18,590 nt of DNA, from NCBI GenBank assembly GCA_025774735.1, contig JALGZU010000012.1:1-18590 (forward strand), given 5' to 3'. Positions 5,724 through 12,662 of this stretch are shown here, piece by piece. The notes below the pieces were generated by a model. It ran no database searches, was not told where the DNA came from, and saw only the letters and a program-made list of their open reading frames with translations. The stretch's first letter is position 1. The number at the start of each line of letters is the position of its first letter. Made by a program: the position numbers and the translations under genes. This stretch comes from a candidate division LCP-89 bacterium (GTDB lineage Bacteria > Electryoneota > B3-LCP).

Positions 5724-7886
5724 ATAGCTACGGTAATAACCGGTATGGAGGGGACACATCTCGATAGGCGCATCTTCGATCCGGAACACTTCTTCAACTA
5801 TACTGGGGCAGAAATCGCGGGCTTTCTGAAAAGACTCTTCACAAATTTCCATTTTCACGACCCCCGAAGGCATGACGAAATCAGCGACTTCCCAGCCGAG
5901 GGTATCATAGGCGGATTTCATGAAAGTAGCCCAGATCGGCAACGCAGCCCGGGCACCAGATTCGCCGTCCCCCAGGCTGATGGCTGGATCGTCCAGACCG
6001 ACCCATACACCGGCGACCAACTGGGGTGTGAAGCCGACAAACCAGGCGTCTGTATAATCGTTGGTGGTGCCGGTCTTCCCGGCGCTGGGGCGTTTGAATC
6101 CATACTTGTACCTGGCTGAAATGCCCGTTCCGCCGATCATAACGCTCTTTAACATATCGGTAATGATATAGGCGGTCTCTTCAGATAATGCTACCTTCCT
6201 TTGCAGCGTTTGCTCGTAAAGAACGTCTCCTTCTCGGTTGGAGATCCGAATGATGCTGAAAGGTTCGCAGTGTACCCCCCGGTTGGCGAAGGCGCCGTAA
6301 GCTGCCGTCAACTCCAGGGGGATGACGCCGCTGCTGCCCAGTGCGATGGCATCGACGACGTCCAACCTCGTGCTGATGCCCATCTGATGAGCGTAACGTA
6401 CTACGTCCCGCGGTTGTACGATCTCCTGAACCAGCCTGACTGTGACAAGGTTAAGGGACTTTTTCAGTCCGTAGCGAAGCGTCGTCAAACCTCCTCGGCT
6501 GTGATCGTAATTGGGCGGCGTCCACCGAGATCCGTCAGGCATATGCACCACAACGTCCTGGTTGAGAAGGCGGAAAGTGGGCGGGTACCCGTTATCGATT
6601 GCCGCCGTATAGACGAACGCTTTAAAAACTGATCCCGGCTGCCGGATAGCCTGTGTCGCACGGTTGAACTTAGATTCTGAAAAATCCCGACCCCCGACCA
6701 TTGCCAGGACGCGTCCGGTAGCGGGATCCAGGGCAACGAAGGCGACCTGTACTCTGGCTTGATCTTTGAAAATCGAATCGATTTTTACCGTGTCGGCTAA
6801 TAATTCTTCGAGTTCAGCCTCCTCCAGATCGGGATATTTATCCTCAACTAGTTTGGGCGCGTATTCAAGCATGAAATAGGCGAAAAATTTCGCCTGCAGA
6901 GTATCCAGGTGTCCATAAACGGCTTGTTCGGCACAGGCCTGTAAGCGGCTATCAAGGGTCGTGTATATAGTGAGGCCGTCTTTATAGTAATCGAACCCGA
7001 TCTCTTCGCCCAGTTTCTCAAGCTGCAACCTCACATCCTCGGAATAGTATAGAGCGGTTCCCTCTACGTCCAATTTATCGTCCAAGTTCACGGTGATGGG
7101 CGTAGCCGCAGCGACCTCGTATTGACCCTGGTTGATATAACCGTTTGACAAAAGAAATCTCAGGATCAGGTTGCGTCGCCCCACTGCCGCCTCCGGCCGC
7201 CTGAAGGGAGAGTAGTGAGACGGCGCTTTCAACTGGGCGATCAATAGTGCGCATTCGGGCAAGGTCAAATCTTCCGCGGTTTTCCTGAAGTATTTTTCGG
7301 AGGCGGCTTCGATGCCATAGGCTCCATGGCCGAAATAGGCCTGTGTCAGGTACATCTCCAGAATTTCCCGCTTTGAATAGGTGCGCTCGATCTGAAGTGC
7401 CGTCAATGCTTCCTTCAGTTTTCTGGAAATTGTCTGTTCGGCACTCAGGTAGAGGTTTCTCGCCAGTTGCTGGGTAATCGTCGAGGCGCCCTGACGGATG
7501 GAAAGTGCCGAAATGTTGATAATCATCGCTCTACAGATACGACCCAGGTTCATACCCCAGTGGTTATAAAAGCGCCGGTCTTCCGTGGCGAGGAGTGCTT
7601 CGATGAGATCACGGGGTAGTTGATCGTAAGGGATGTATATTCTCCTCTGGGTAAAGAGTTCTTTGATCACCTCACCGTCGGCGGATAGAACCGTAGTCGT
7701 TAACCTGGGATCGTAGCGTTCGAGCTGTTCCAATGAAGGGAGATCGCGAGCCAGAAAAGCCAGATAGACGCTGAAACCGGTGAAGAAAACCAGCAGTACG
7801 AAGCCGCTGGCGAGCAGAAGCTTCACAAACCTTCTCAGTGTCTGTCGGGCGGCTGAAGCCGTAGTAGTTGACCGTTTCGATGCCAA
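5715..7886 (-). CDS. mrcA: penicillin-binding protein 1A (bifunctional transglycosylase/transpeptidase)
   Basis: Polymerises lipid II into glycan strands and cross-links them at the periplasmic face of the inner membrane. A short cytoplasmic tail precedes one membrane helix (about residues 22-46). The GT51 domain has EALLATEDRRFYNHWG with the catalytic glutamate and GASTITQQLARNLY. The transpeptidase domain has SVFK (SxxK nucleophile) after RQPG, SLN (SxN) and KTGTTNDYTDAWF (KTG). The frame is open up to TTG 7928, but that codon is only about 10 bases below the -10 box and lacks a ribosome binding site. TTG 7886 has TGGAG at 7899-7895, eight bases upstream, so I prefer it (723 aa; 737 aa from 7928). 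No ATG exists before the GT51 domain. Single-gene unit between two candidate terminators. Confidence 0.95.
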   Translation of the reverse strand: MASKRSTTTASAARQTLRRFVKLLLASGFVLLVFFTGFSVYLAFLARDLPSLEQLERYDPRLTTTVLSADGEVIKELFTQRRIYIPYDQLPRDLIEALLATEDRRFYNHWGMNLGRICRAMIINISALSIRQGASTITQQLARNLYLSAEQTISRKLKEALTALQIERTYSKREILEMYLTQAYFGHGAYGIEAASEKYFRKTAEDLTLPECALLIAQLKAPSHYSPFRRPEAAVGRRNLILRFLLSNGYINQGQYEVAAATPITVNLDDKLDVEGTALYYSEDVRLQLEKLGEEIGFDYYKDGLTIYTTLDSRLQACAEQAVYGHLDTLQAKFFAYFMLEYAPKLVEDKYPDLEEAELEELLADTVKIDSIFKDQARVQVAFVALDPATGRVLAMVGGRDFSESKFNRATQAIRQPGSVFKAFVYTAAIDNGYPPTFRLLNQDVVVHMPDGSRWTPPNYDHSRGGLTTLRYGLKKSLNLVTVRLVQEIVQPRDVVRYAHQMGISTRLDVVDAIALGSSGVIPLELTAAYGAFANRGVHCEPFSIIRISNREGDVLYEQTLQRKVALSEETAYIITDMLKSVMIGGTGISARYKYGFKRPSAGKTGTTNDYTDAWFVGFTPQLVAGVWVGLDDPAISLGDGESGARAALPIWATFMKSAYDTLGWEVADFVMPSGVVKMEICEESFQKARDFCPSIVEEVFRIEDAPIEMCPLHTGYYRSYEW

Positions 7887-7894
7887 GAAACCAA

Positions 7895-7899
7895 CTCCA
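7895..7899 (-). promoter_or_regulatory. ribosome binding site deciding the PBP start
   Basis: TGGAG on the minus strand, eight bases before TTG 7886-7884. It is the only Shine-Dalgarno-like sequence near either candidate start of the PBP gene. Confidence 0.5.
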
Positions 7900-7937
7900 G
7901 GAAGCTTTAAGTTGAGCCTTTCACGCAACTGACTATC

Positions 7938-7966
7938 AATATCGCAACTTCGAATATAAAAGTCAA
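7938..7966 (-). promoter_or_regulatory. sigma-70-type promoter of the PBP1A gene
   Basis: TTGACT (7966-7961), a 17-base spacer, then GATATT (7943-7938) on the minus strand. Predicted transcription start is near 7931, about 45 bases before the TTG at 7886. It lies just after the terminator of the upstream operon. Confidence 0.6.
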
Positions 7967-7987
7967 GAAAACATGCGAAGATTACAC

Positions 7988-8012
7988 AAAAAAAGCAGCA
8001 TAACTCGCTGCT
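7988..8012 (-). terminator. rho-independent terminator of the Fe-S/tRNA operon
   Basis: On the minus strand AGCAGC (8012-8007), a 7-base loop, GCTGCT (7999-7994), followed directly by a run of seven T. It lies 30 bases after the stop of the lpxH-like gene and closes the eleven-gene operon. Confidence 0.85.
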
Positions 8013-8042
8013 CTATAAACGTTGCAGATTATCCCCGGTTCC

Positions 8043-8813
8043 TTAGGGTGAAGCGGTTGCCGGCTGGATGCTTTCGCGGCGCTGCATGAACGGTTTGCCC
8101 CAGTACTTCAGGGTCAGAGCGCCATCCTCGTAGGCGGCATAGGAGTAATATTTCATCCAATCGCCTGTATTGACGTAAATGCCGTTATTGCTCAGGGGTT
8201 GGAGGATAGGTTCGTGGTTATGCGCGAACATCACGTAGTCGAAGCCCTGCTCTGCGATAGTCTCAGCGGCTTTCTGATAGGCCCAGCCGTCGATATCCCA
8301 GCGACGTCCGCTGTAGTTTCTGCTGGAATGGCTGGAACTGTGAGCCAGGGAAAATGCAAAATCCGGGTGGAGCAACGAGAAAAGCTTCTGATTGAAACGG
8401 CTGCGGAGAACTCTCTTTAAAATACGGTATCCCCAGTCTGCAGGTGCGAGACCGTCGCCGTGGGTAAGGTAGAATTTTTTTCCATCATGAACGAACCGGT
8501 AATCATGCAAATGAATCTGCACCCCGACTTCTTCCTTCAAGAAGCCGCTCAGAGCAAAATCGTGGTTCCCGGCCAGAAAATGGATCTCCACTCCCATATT
8601 GGCCAATTCACGCAGTTTACAGAGGACCTGAAAGTGCTGCTTCAGGATGACGTGGCGCCACTCGAACCAAAAATCGAAGAGGTCACCCAGGATAAACAGC
8701 TTTTCCAGGCGGTGTGCCTGTTGATCGAGGAATTCAAGGAGCAGCCTTTTTCGTGTCCGCTGTTCTTCATGCTCCCCGATGCCGATGTGGGCGTCTGAGA
8801 AAAAAAGAATCAT
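8043..8813 (-). CDS. lpxH: UDP-2,3-diacylglucosamine diphosphatase LpxH-like metallophosphoesterase
   Basis: Most likely hydrolyses UDP-2,3-diacylglucosamine to lipid X, the fourth step of lipid A synthesis, at the inner face of the membrane. At 256 aa it is close to the family's 240. All calcineurin-type metal ligands are visible: SDAHIG (D7, H9), GDLFDFW (D44), AGNHD (N83, H84), THGDG (H118) and FAHNH (H198, H200). The segment RVLRSRFNQKLFSLLHPD and SSHSSR (160-165) are typical of the LpxH cap region. It is the last gene of the Fe-S operon, 13 bp after cobO, and before the terminator. LpxH homologues of unproven substrate are common in FCB-type genomes, so the exact substrate is somewhat less certain than the fold. 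Confidence 0.8.
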   Translation of the reverse strand: MILFFSDAHIGIGEHEEQRTRKRLLLEFLDQQAHRLEKLFILGDLFDFWFEWRHVILKQHFQVLCKLRELANMGVEIHFLAGNHDFALSGFLKEEVGVQIHLHDYRFVHDGKKFYLTHGDGLAPADWGYRILKRVLRSRFNQKLFSLLHPDFAFSLAHSSSHSSRNYSGRRWDIDGWAYQKAAETIAEQGFDYVMFAHNHEPILQPLSNNGIYVNTGDWMKYYSYAAYEDGALTLKYWGKPFMQRRESIQPATASP

Positions 8814-8826
8814 GAGGATTTACCTG

Positions 8827-9357
8827 TCAGCTTTCAATACCCCGTCGAGCGGGTACGCCTTGTCGATAATAGTGCTTCACTTCCCGCATCTCAGTCACCA
8901 GGTCGGCTTTATCGATCACCTCTTGAGGGGCTCTCCGACCAGTCAAAACCAGTTCCAAATCTTCGCTTTTTCCTTCCATCAGGGATAGGATTTCTTCCAA
9001 TGATACGAGCCCGAACCAGTGAGCCACAAGTATTTCATCAAGAACTAGTACATCCACACATTCGTGCTGGAGATATTTGCCTGCCAGATCCAGACCCCGA
9101 CGCGCTTCGTCCTTATCGTTATCGGTGACGTCTTCTTTCCGGATGCATTTTGTCCCCCCTGTCTGATGTATCTCCAGAACATCGGAGAACCGTTCGAGAG
9201 CCTTCAATTCGCTGTAAACCTGCCCCTTCATGAATTGAACGATCTGCACTCTCAAACCCGCACCCGCAGCGCGGATTGCCAAGCCCAGGGCAGCCGTGGT
9301 TTTACCCTTCCCATCTCCGGTGTAAACCTGGATGTAACCTTTCCTCAGGGCGGTCAT
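8827..9357 (-). CDS. cobO: ATP:cob(I)alamin adenosyltransferase, CobO/BtuR family
   Basis: Transfers the adenosyl group of ATP to reduced corrinoids to form adenosylcobalamin. The P-loop VYTGDGKGKTTAALG lies near the N-terminus, followed by VQFMKGQVYSELKAL, the HQTGGT segment and VLVLDEILVAHWFGLVS, all standard for CobO/BtuR/CobA. I set the start at ATG 9357 (176 aa). The frame is open 42 codons further, but that extension (rich in W, R and P) runs inside the upstream scaffold gene and has no family similarity. The ATG comes one base after the upstream stop (TAAGATG). Its presence at the end of an Fe-S operon, with a probable B12-binding enzyme elsewhere in the window, indicates that the cell uses cobalamin. 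Confidence 0.93.
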   Translation of the reverse strand: MTALRKGYIQVYTGDGKGKTTAALGLAIRAAGAGLRVQIVQFMKGQVYSELKALERFSDVLEIHQTGGTKCIRKEDVTDNDKDEARRGLDLAGKYLQHECVDVLVLDEILVAHWFGLVSLEEILSLMEGKSEDLELVLTGRRAPQEVIDKADLVTEMREVKHYYRQGVPARRGIES

Positions 9358-9358
9358 C

Positions 9359-9724
9359 TTAAGAGTTAAAATTCTGCAGAGCTGTTCGCAACGCCTCGGC
9401 GGCGAGATCCATGCTGTGCTGTTTCTTTTCGGGTACGCCTCCCAAGGACTCTGCAATGTCGAAACCCGTAAGGGCTGCTGCATGATCCAAGTCCATTCCG
9501 ACGGCCATCTCCGATATCGCTGAACAGGCGGCGATAGTTCCCGAACATCCCCTGGTCTGGTAGGTCACTTTTGCTATTTTCTCCCCATCAAGCCTCACGA
9601 AGATCCGCACCTTGTCAAAACAGCCCTGACCTTTATAATTAACGTCTTCAATCGCATCGGCTTCTTCCATCTCACCAACGTTCAACGGATTCGAAAAATG
9701 CTTCATGTATTCCTTCGTGTACAT
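9359..9724 (-). CDS. IscU-like scaffold paralogue lacking the third cluster cysteine
   Basis: A 121-aa IscU-fold protein starting MYTKEYMKHFSNPLNVGE, which aligns with the usual IscU start. The frame extends eight codons upstream to a TTG at 9748, which I do not favour. Conserved ligand positions: C35 in GQGCFDKVR with D37, C60 in TRGCSGTIAACS. At the third position the family's H-C reads H103-S104 in KKQHSMDLAAEALRTAL, so the cysteine is replaced by serine; an additional C67 is present. It lies 43 bp after the complete NifU-like gene and one base before cobO. The protein could bind a cluster with altered ligands, act as a transfer factor, or serve sulfur delivery to another pathway; this is inference. 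Whether it belongs to a known IscU subfamily I cannot tell. Confidence 0.88.
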   Translation of the reverse strand: MYTKEYMKHFSNPLNVGEMEEADAIEDVNYKGQGCFDKVRIFVRLDGEKIAKVTYQTRGCSGTIAACSAISEMAVGMDLDHAAALTGFDIAESLGGVPEKKQHSMDLAAEALRTALQNFNS

Positions 9725-9767
9725 CGGATTGCGTTTTTCTCCAATCAAAATTCGCTTCCGGTGAAAC

Positions 9768-10454
9768 TTATTCCGTCTCTTCGTGATTGCCGTTCTTCAA
9801 TTCAAACTTTTCCCGGTCCAGAATGCGGACGATGATCTCATCCACGCACTTCATCGACTCGATCTTTTCCGTAACCTCTTCACGGATGTTCTCTGCGTAC
9901 ATTTCGTCTGTTTCGAGGAGATTTACTTCCACGAAAACCTTGGCGCCATCCACCTTGATGTAATTGATCATCCCCATAGAGATGATCGATTTCCCGGTCT
10001 GGGGATTGATGACGCCCTTGAGGAGCTTCTTAATGGTCTGTTCGTTACACTGGATGGTCTCCTCCTCGGCCAGCCCGTGATTGATCTCCCACTGCTTGAT
10101 GGCGGATTTCAAGCCGTTTACGGCGAGCACTGAGCAGTGCATCTTGGTAGAGGGCAGACCTCCTAGTTTTTCCGCTATTGTCTTGGCATTAAACTGTTTG
10201 ACCTCTTCTATCGTGTTGCCCTTGGCCAACACCGTTGCCATGGACGCGGTCGATATATTCGAAGCGCAGCCGTATGAGCGGAAGCGCACGTCTTCGATCA
10301 CGTGGGTTTCGGGATTGACTTTCAGGGTGAAGGTTAGCATATCGCCGCAGGCTGGGGACCCCTCCGTGGCAGCGGCATCCGCATTTTCAATCTCGCCGAC
10401 ATTCTGGGGATTGGTAAAATGCTCGATCACTGTGGGTGAGTACTTGATGGCCAT
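9768..10454 (-). CDS. nifU: NifU-like Fe-S scaffold: IscU domain fused to a MIP18 (DUF59)-like domain
   Basis: Residues 1-125 are a complete IscU domain: YSPTVIEHFTNPQNVGEIEN, GSPACGDML (C36, D38), YGCASNIS (C63) and KMHCSVLA (H106, C107). Residues about 138-212 have the MIP18/DUF59 pattern: IKKLLKGVINPQTGKSIISM, GMINYIKVDGAKVFVEV, then VDEIIVRIL. The usual NifU partner would instead be a Nfu domain with CxxC, which is absent. The MIP18 reactive cysteine (TxxGCPM in the stand-alone copy of this window) reads LLETDEM here. An acidic-basic tail (KNGNHEETE) follows. GGAG six bases before ATG 10454 is a good ribosome binding site. The scaffold should receive sulfur from NifS, encoded 68 bp upstream. 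The domain assignment of the C-terminus is by eye, but strand pattern and spacing match well. Confidence 0.92.
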   Translation of the reverse strand: MAIKYSPTVIEHFTNPQNVGEIENADAAATEGSPACGDMLTFTLKVNPETHVIEDVRFRSYGCASNISTASMATVLAKGNTIEEVKQFNAKTIAEKLGGLPSTKMHCSVLAVNGLKSAIKQWEINHGLAEEETIQCNEQTIKKLLKGVINPQTGKSIISMGMINYIKVDGAKVFVEVNLLETDEMYAENIREEVTEKIESMKCVDEIIVRILDREKFELKNGNHEETE

Positions 10455-10503
10455 CGGTGCTCCGGTATTGTCAATCGCGTGTAACTATTTGTAATTCAGT
10501 GCA

Positions 10504-10522
10504 GATAGATTTCAAATCGATC
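10504..10522. repeat. 19-bp dyad between nifS and nifU
   Basis: GATAGATTTCAAATCGATC is symmetrical at 8 of 9 arm positions about a central C and lies directly beyond the nifS stop codon. It could be an operator or a transcript-processing hairpin in the longest gap (68 bp) inside the operon. Confidence 0.4.
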
Positions 10523-11749
10523 TTATAGCTCTTCTTTCTTTTTCCGATAAAAGCTCTGCCCTTTCCCTTCGATTTCCGAATGCTCCTCGGGGATGAACGC
10601 CGACATCGCTCTGAGTTGTTCAACGACGGCTTTAACATGCTCCACGGCTCTGTCCACCTCATCGAGGGTGTTCAACTTTGAAAAGGAGAACCGGATCGAT
10701 CCGTGGGCCTCTTCATGCTTCAATCCGATTGCGGTGAGCACGTTTGAAGGCATCAGGGCAATGGACGAACAGGCTGAACCGGAAGACACGTAAACACCTC
10801 GCATCGAAAGGTGCATCAGGATCGCTTCACCCTCGATATATAAAAAGGTGATATTGGCGTTGTTGGGCACGCGGCCCTGCTGGCGCGGCCCATTCAAGTG
10901 AGTGTGCGGAATCTCCAGCAGCCGGTCGATCAACCGGTCCCGGATCTGTGCTATGTGGATGTTATTCTTCTCCCTGTCTGCAAATGCGATCTTGGCCGCT
11001 TCTGCGAATCCGATGATCCCGGGGACGTTCTCCGTGCCCGGCCGGCGATTGTTCTCCTGGGGACCACCCTCCATCAGCCTCGAAAGTTTCACGCCCTTAC
11101 GTACATACAGGGCTCCTACACCCTTGGGACCGTGCATCTTGTGGGAATTCAGCGAAATCAGGTCGATAGGCAGGTCCTTGACACTCAAGGGCGCTTTGGA
11201 GAAACTCTGCGCTGCATCAGTGTGGAAGAGAACCCCGCTCTCGCGACAGACCTGCCCCAAAGCTTTCAGATCTTGAATGGTTCCGATCACGTGGTTTCCG
11301 TGCACAACGCTGAAAAGCAGGGTCTCGGGTGTGATCGCCTTCTTCAAATCGTCGGGATCGACGAAGCCTTCCCTGTTCACATCTAGGAAGGTGACCTTAA
11401 AACCCTCTTTTTCGAGTCGTTTCATCACGTTAAGCACGGCGTGGTGTTCTACCTTGCTCGTGATGAGATGTCTCTTGTTCTCTGGAGCATGCTGAGTCAG
11501 ACCGAAAATCGCCAGGTTGTTCGCTTCCGTGGCGCTACCCGTAAAGATCAGTTCCTCGGGTGTCCCGTCTAGTAATCCCGCGATCGTTGCTCGAGCTTCC
11601 GAAACGGCATCTTCGGCCTCCAACCCGGCCTGATGCAGCGAAGCCGGATTGCCGAATAGCTCCATAAAATAGGGCTTCATTGCCTTGAAGACCGGTTCTG
11701 TGATCGGGGTTGTATCGTTGCTATCGAAGTATATCGGTTTGTTTTCCAT
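10523..11749 (-). CDS. nifS: cysteine desulfurase, NifS/IscS class
   Basis: PLP enzyme that takes sulfur from cysteine as a persulfide and passes it to scaffolds and thiolation enzymes. It is 408 aa. Motifs: IYFDSNDTTP (6-15), GSATEANNLA (71-80), EHHAV (101-105) with the PLP-stacking histidine, VVHGNHVIGTIQ (148-159, where IscS has NNE-G-TIQ), HTDAAQS (177-182 region, D178), SLNSHKMHGPKG with PLP-lysine K204, RRPGTENVPG, and the mobile-loop nucleophile C327 in SSGSACSS. The short loop around C327 (without IscS's longer GSACTS-xx-E pattern) fits the NifS/IscS group I. GGAGA five bases before ATG 11749 is a strong ribosome binding site. It follows queH by 47 bp and precedes the NifU-like scaffold. 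Confidence 0.95.
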   Translation of the reverse strand: MENKPIYFDSNDTTPITEPVFKAMKPYFMELFGNPASLHQAGLEAEDAVSEARATIAGLLDGTPEELIFTGSATEANNLAIFGLTQHAPENKRHLITSKVEHHAVLNVMKRLEKEGFKVTFLDVNREGFVDPDDLKKAITPETLLFSVVHGNHVIGTIQDLKALGQVCRESGVLFHTDAAQSFSKAPLSVKDLPIDLISLNSHKMHGPKGVGALYVRKGVKLSRLMEGGPQENNRRPGTENVPGIIGFAEAAKIAFADREKNNIHIAQIRDRLIDRLLEIPHTHLNGPRQQGRVPNNANITFLYIEGEAILMHLSMRGVYVSSGSACSSIALMPSNVLTAIGLKHEEAHGSIRFSFSKLNTLDEVDRAVEHVKAVVEQLRAMSAFIPEEHSEIEGKGQSFYRKKKEEL

Positions 11750-11796
11750 GGATTCTCCGATCTAAAGTGATCGTGTGATGTACGTATGTATAGTAT

Positions 11797-12363
11797 CTAT
11801 TTGTGCACGTCCTTTTCGTATCCACCCCGCGGCTCCTCTTGCACAGAATGAATGCATCCGCAGAAATTCTGCCTGTATAGCTTCAATTCCCTGCTGATTT
11901 CAATGGAACGCTTGAAACCATCCTTTTTTTTATAATCCGATTCAAGGTAGTGCAGACCTTGTTTCCGTGCGATAGATAGGCCCAGTTCGTTGATAGCTGC
12001 TGCGTTTTTCAAGGGGCTCGTCGAAAATACACTGCCGATCGTATCGTAACCCTTTTTAACGGCTTCCTCAGCCGTCCTTTTAAGGCGGTTACCGATGCAG
12101 ATCATGCACCTCTCGCCCCCTTCAGGATCGTCCTCATGCCCCTCAACAAGTGCCTGCCAGTATTCTGGATCATATTCCCCGATAAGACATTCGGCACCGT
12201 AATGGCAGGCGACCTGGTAGAACGCTGCCATCCTTCGGGCGTATTCTTCGAAGGGATGAATATTTGGATTATCGAAATAGATGCAGAGTTTCTCAGTCTC
12301 AGGAACCCTCTCAAGGGCAACGGTAACGTCCGGACCGCAGCAGACGTGAAGGAGTAAGCGCAT
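11797..12363 (-). CDS. queH: epoxyqueuosine reductase QueH
   Basis: Carries out the last step of queuosine synthesis, reducing epoxyqueuosine to queuosine in tRNA, as a B12-independent alternative to QueG. At 188 aa it is of family size. The cysteine signature is complete: HVCCGPD (C8, C9), GERCMICIGNRL (C86, C89) and YRQNFCGC (C168, C170), which together bind the [4Fe-4S] cluster and a metal. FDNPNIHPFEEYARR (30-44) and FSTSPLKN (113-120) are further family words. The start overlaps the upstream stop by one base (TGATG), with a GAGGGGGG ribosome binding site. Being an Fe-S enzyme, it is a natural client of the surrounding NifS/NifU genes. Confidence 0.94.
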   Translation of the reverse strand: MRLLLHVCCGPDVTVALERVPETEKLCIYFDNPNIHPFEEYARRMAAFYQVACHYGAECLIGEYDPEYWQALVEGHEDDPEGGERCMICIGNRLKRTAEEAVKKGYDTIGSVFSTSPLKNAAAINELGLSIARKQGLHYLESDYKKKDGFKRSIEISRELKLYRQNFCGCIHSVQEEPRGGYEKDVHK

Positions 12364-12659
12364 CAGCCCCCCTCACGCGATAAAATCGAACCAATGAATT
12401 CCCCTACGGCGCGATTCACCTCATCCTGCACACTGTCGTGTTCCTTCTGGAGAAATTCGCGCTTGGCGGTATCCCCAACATCGGTTCCTCCAGCTTCCGC
12501 CAGCCTCTCTGTCAATACCAGATTCTCAAGGACTTTGCGGATAACCGAAGCTACCAGGGAAGTCGATCCCACACTCAAAACATGCTCAAGTTTCTCTTGA
12601 GTTAAGGATTGATAATCTCTGTTATAATCGTATGATTCGAAGGGATTATGTGTGTTCAT
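12363..12659 (-). CDS. hypothetical 98-aa protein in the Fe-S/tRNA operon
   Basis: I do not recognise it. It is soluble, has no cysteine, no signal peptide and no membrane helix, and appears mostly helical: a polar N-terminus with NPFESYDYNRDYQ, a middle segment rich in aliphatic residues (STSLVASVIRKVLENLVL), then a charged stretch KREFLQKEHDSVQDEVNRAV and GEFIGSIL. Reality as a gene is supported by its exact fit in the operon: it begins 3 bp after the thiolase-like gene and its stop overlaps the queH start by one base. Lack of cysteines argues against direct cluster binding; a small partner of the tRNA enzymes on either side is possible. Confidence 0.75.
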   Translation of the reverse strand: MNTHNPFESYDYNRDYQSLTQEKLEHVLSVGSTSLVASVIRKVLENLVLTERLAEAGGTDVGDTAKREFLQKEHDSVQDEVNRAVGEFIGSILSREGG

Positions 12660-12662
12660 GGT

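Noticed and set aside
8814..8826. cobalamin riboswitch near cobO
   Set aside because: There is no leader: cobO starts one base after the upstream stop and the gap to the next gene is 13 bp, too short for a B12-box structure.
9358..9483. N-terminal extension of CobO
   Set aside because: The 42 extra residues lie in another frame of the upstream IscU-like gene and have no similarity to the family; ATG 9357 follows the upstream stop directly.
10898..11386. 162-aa plus-strand ORF inside nifS
   Set aside because: Antisense to conserved catalytic segments of the desulfurase; no start signals.
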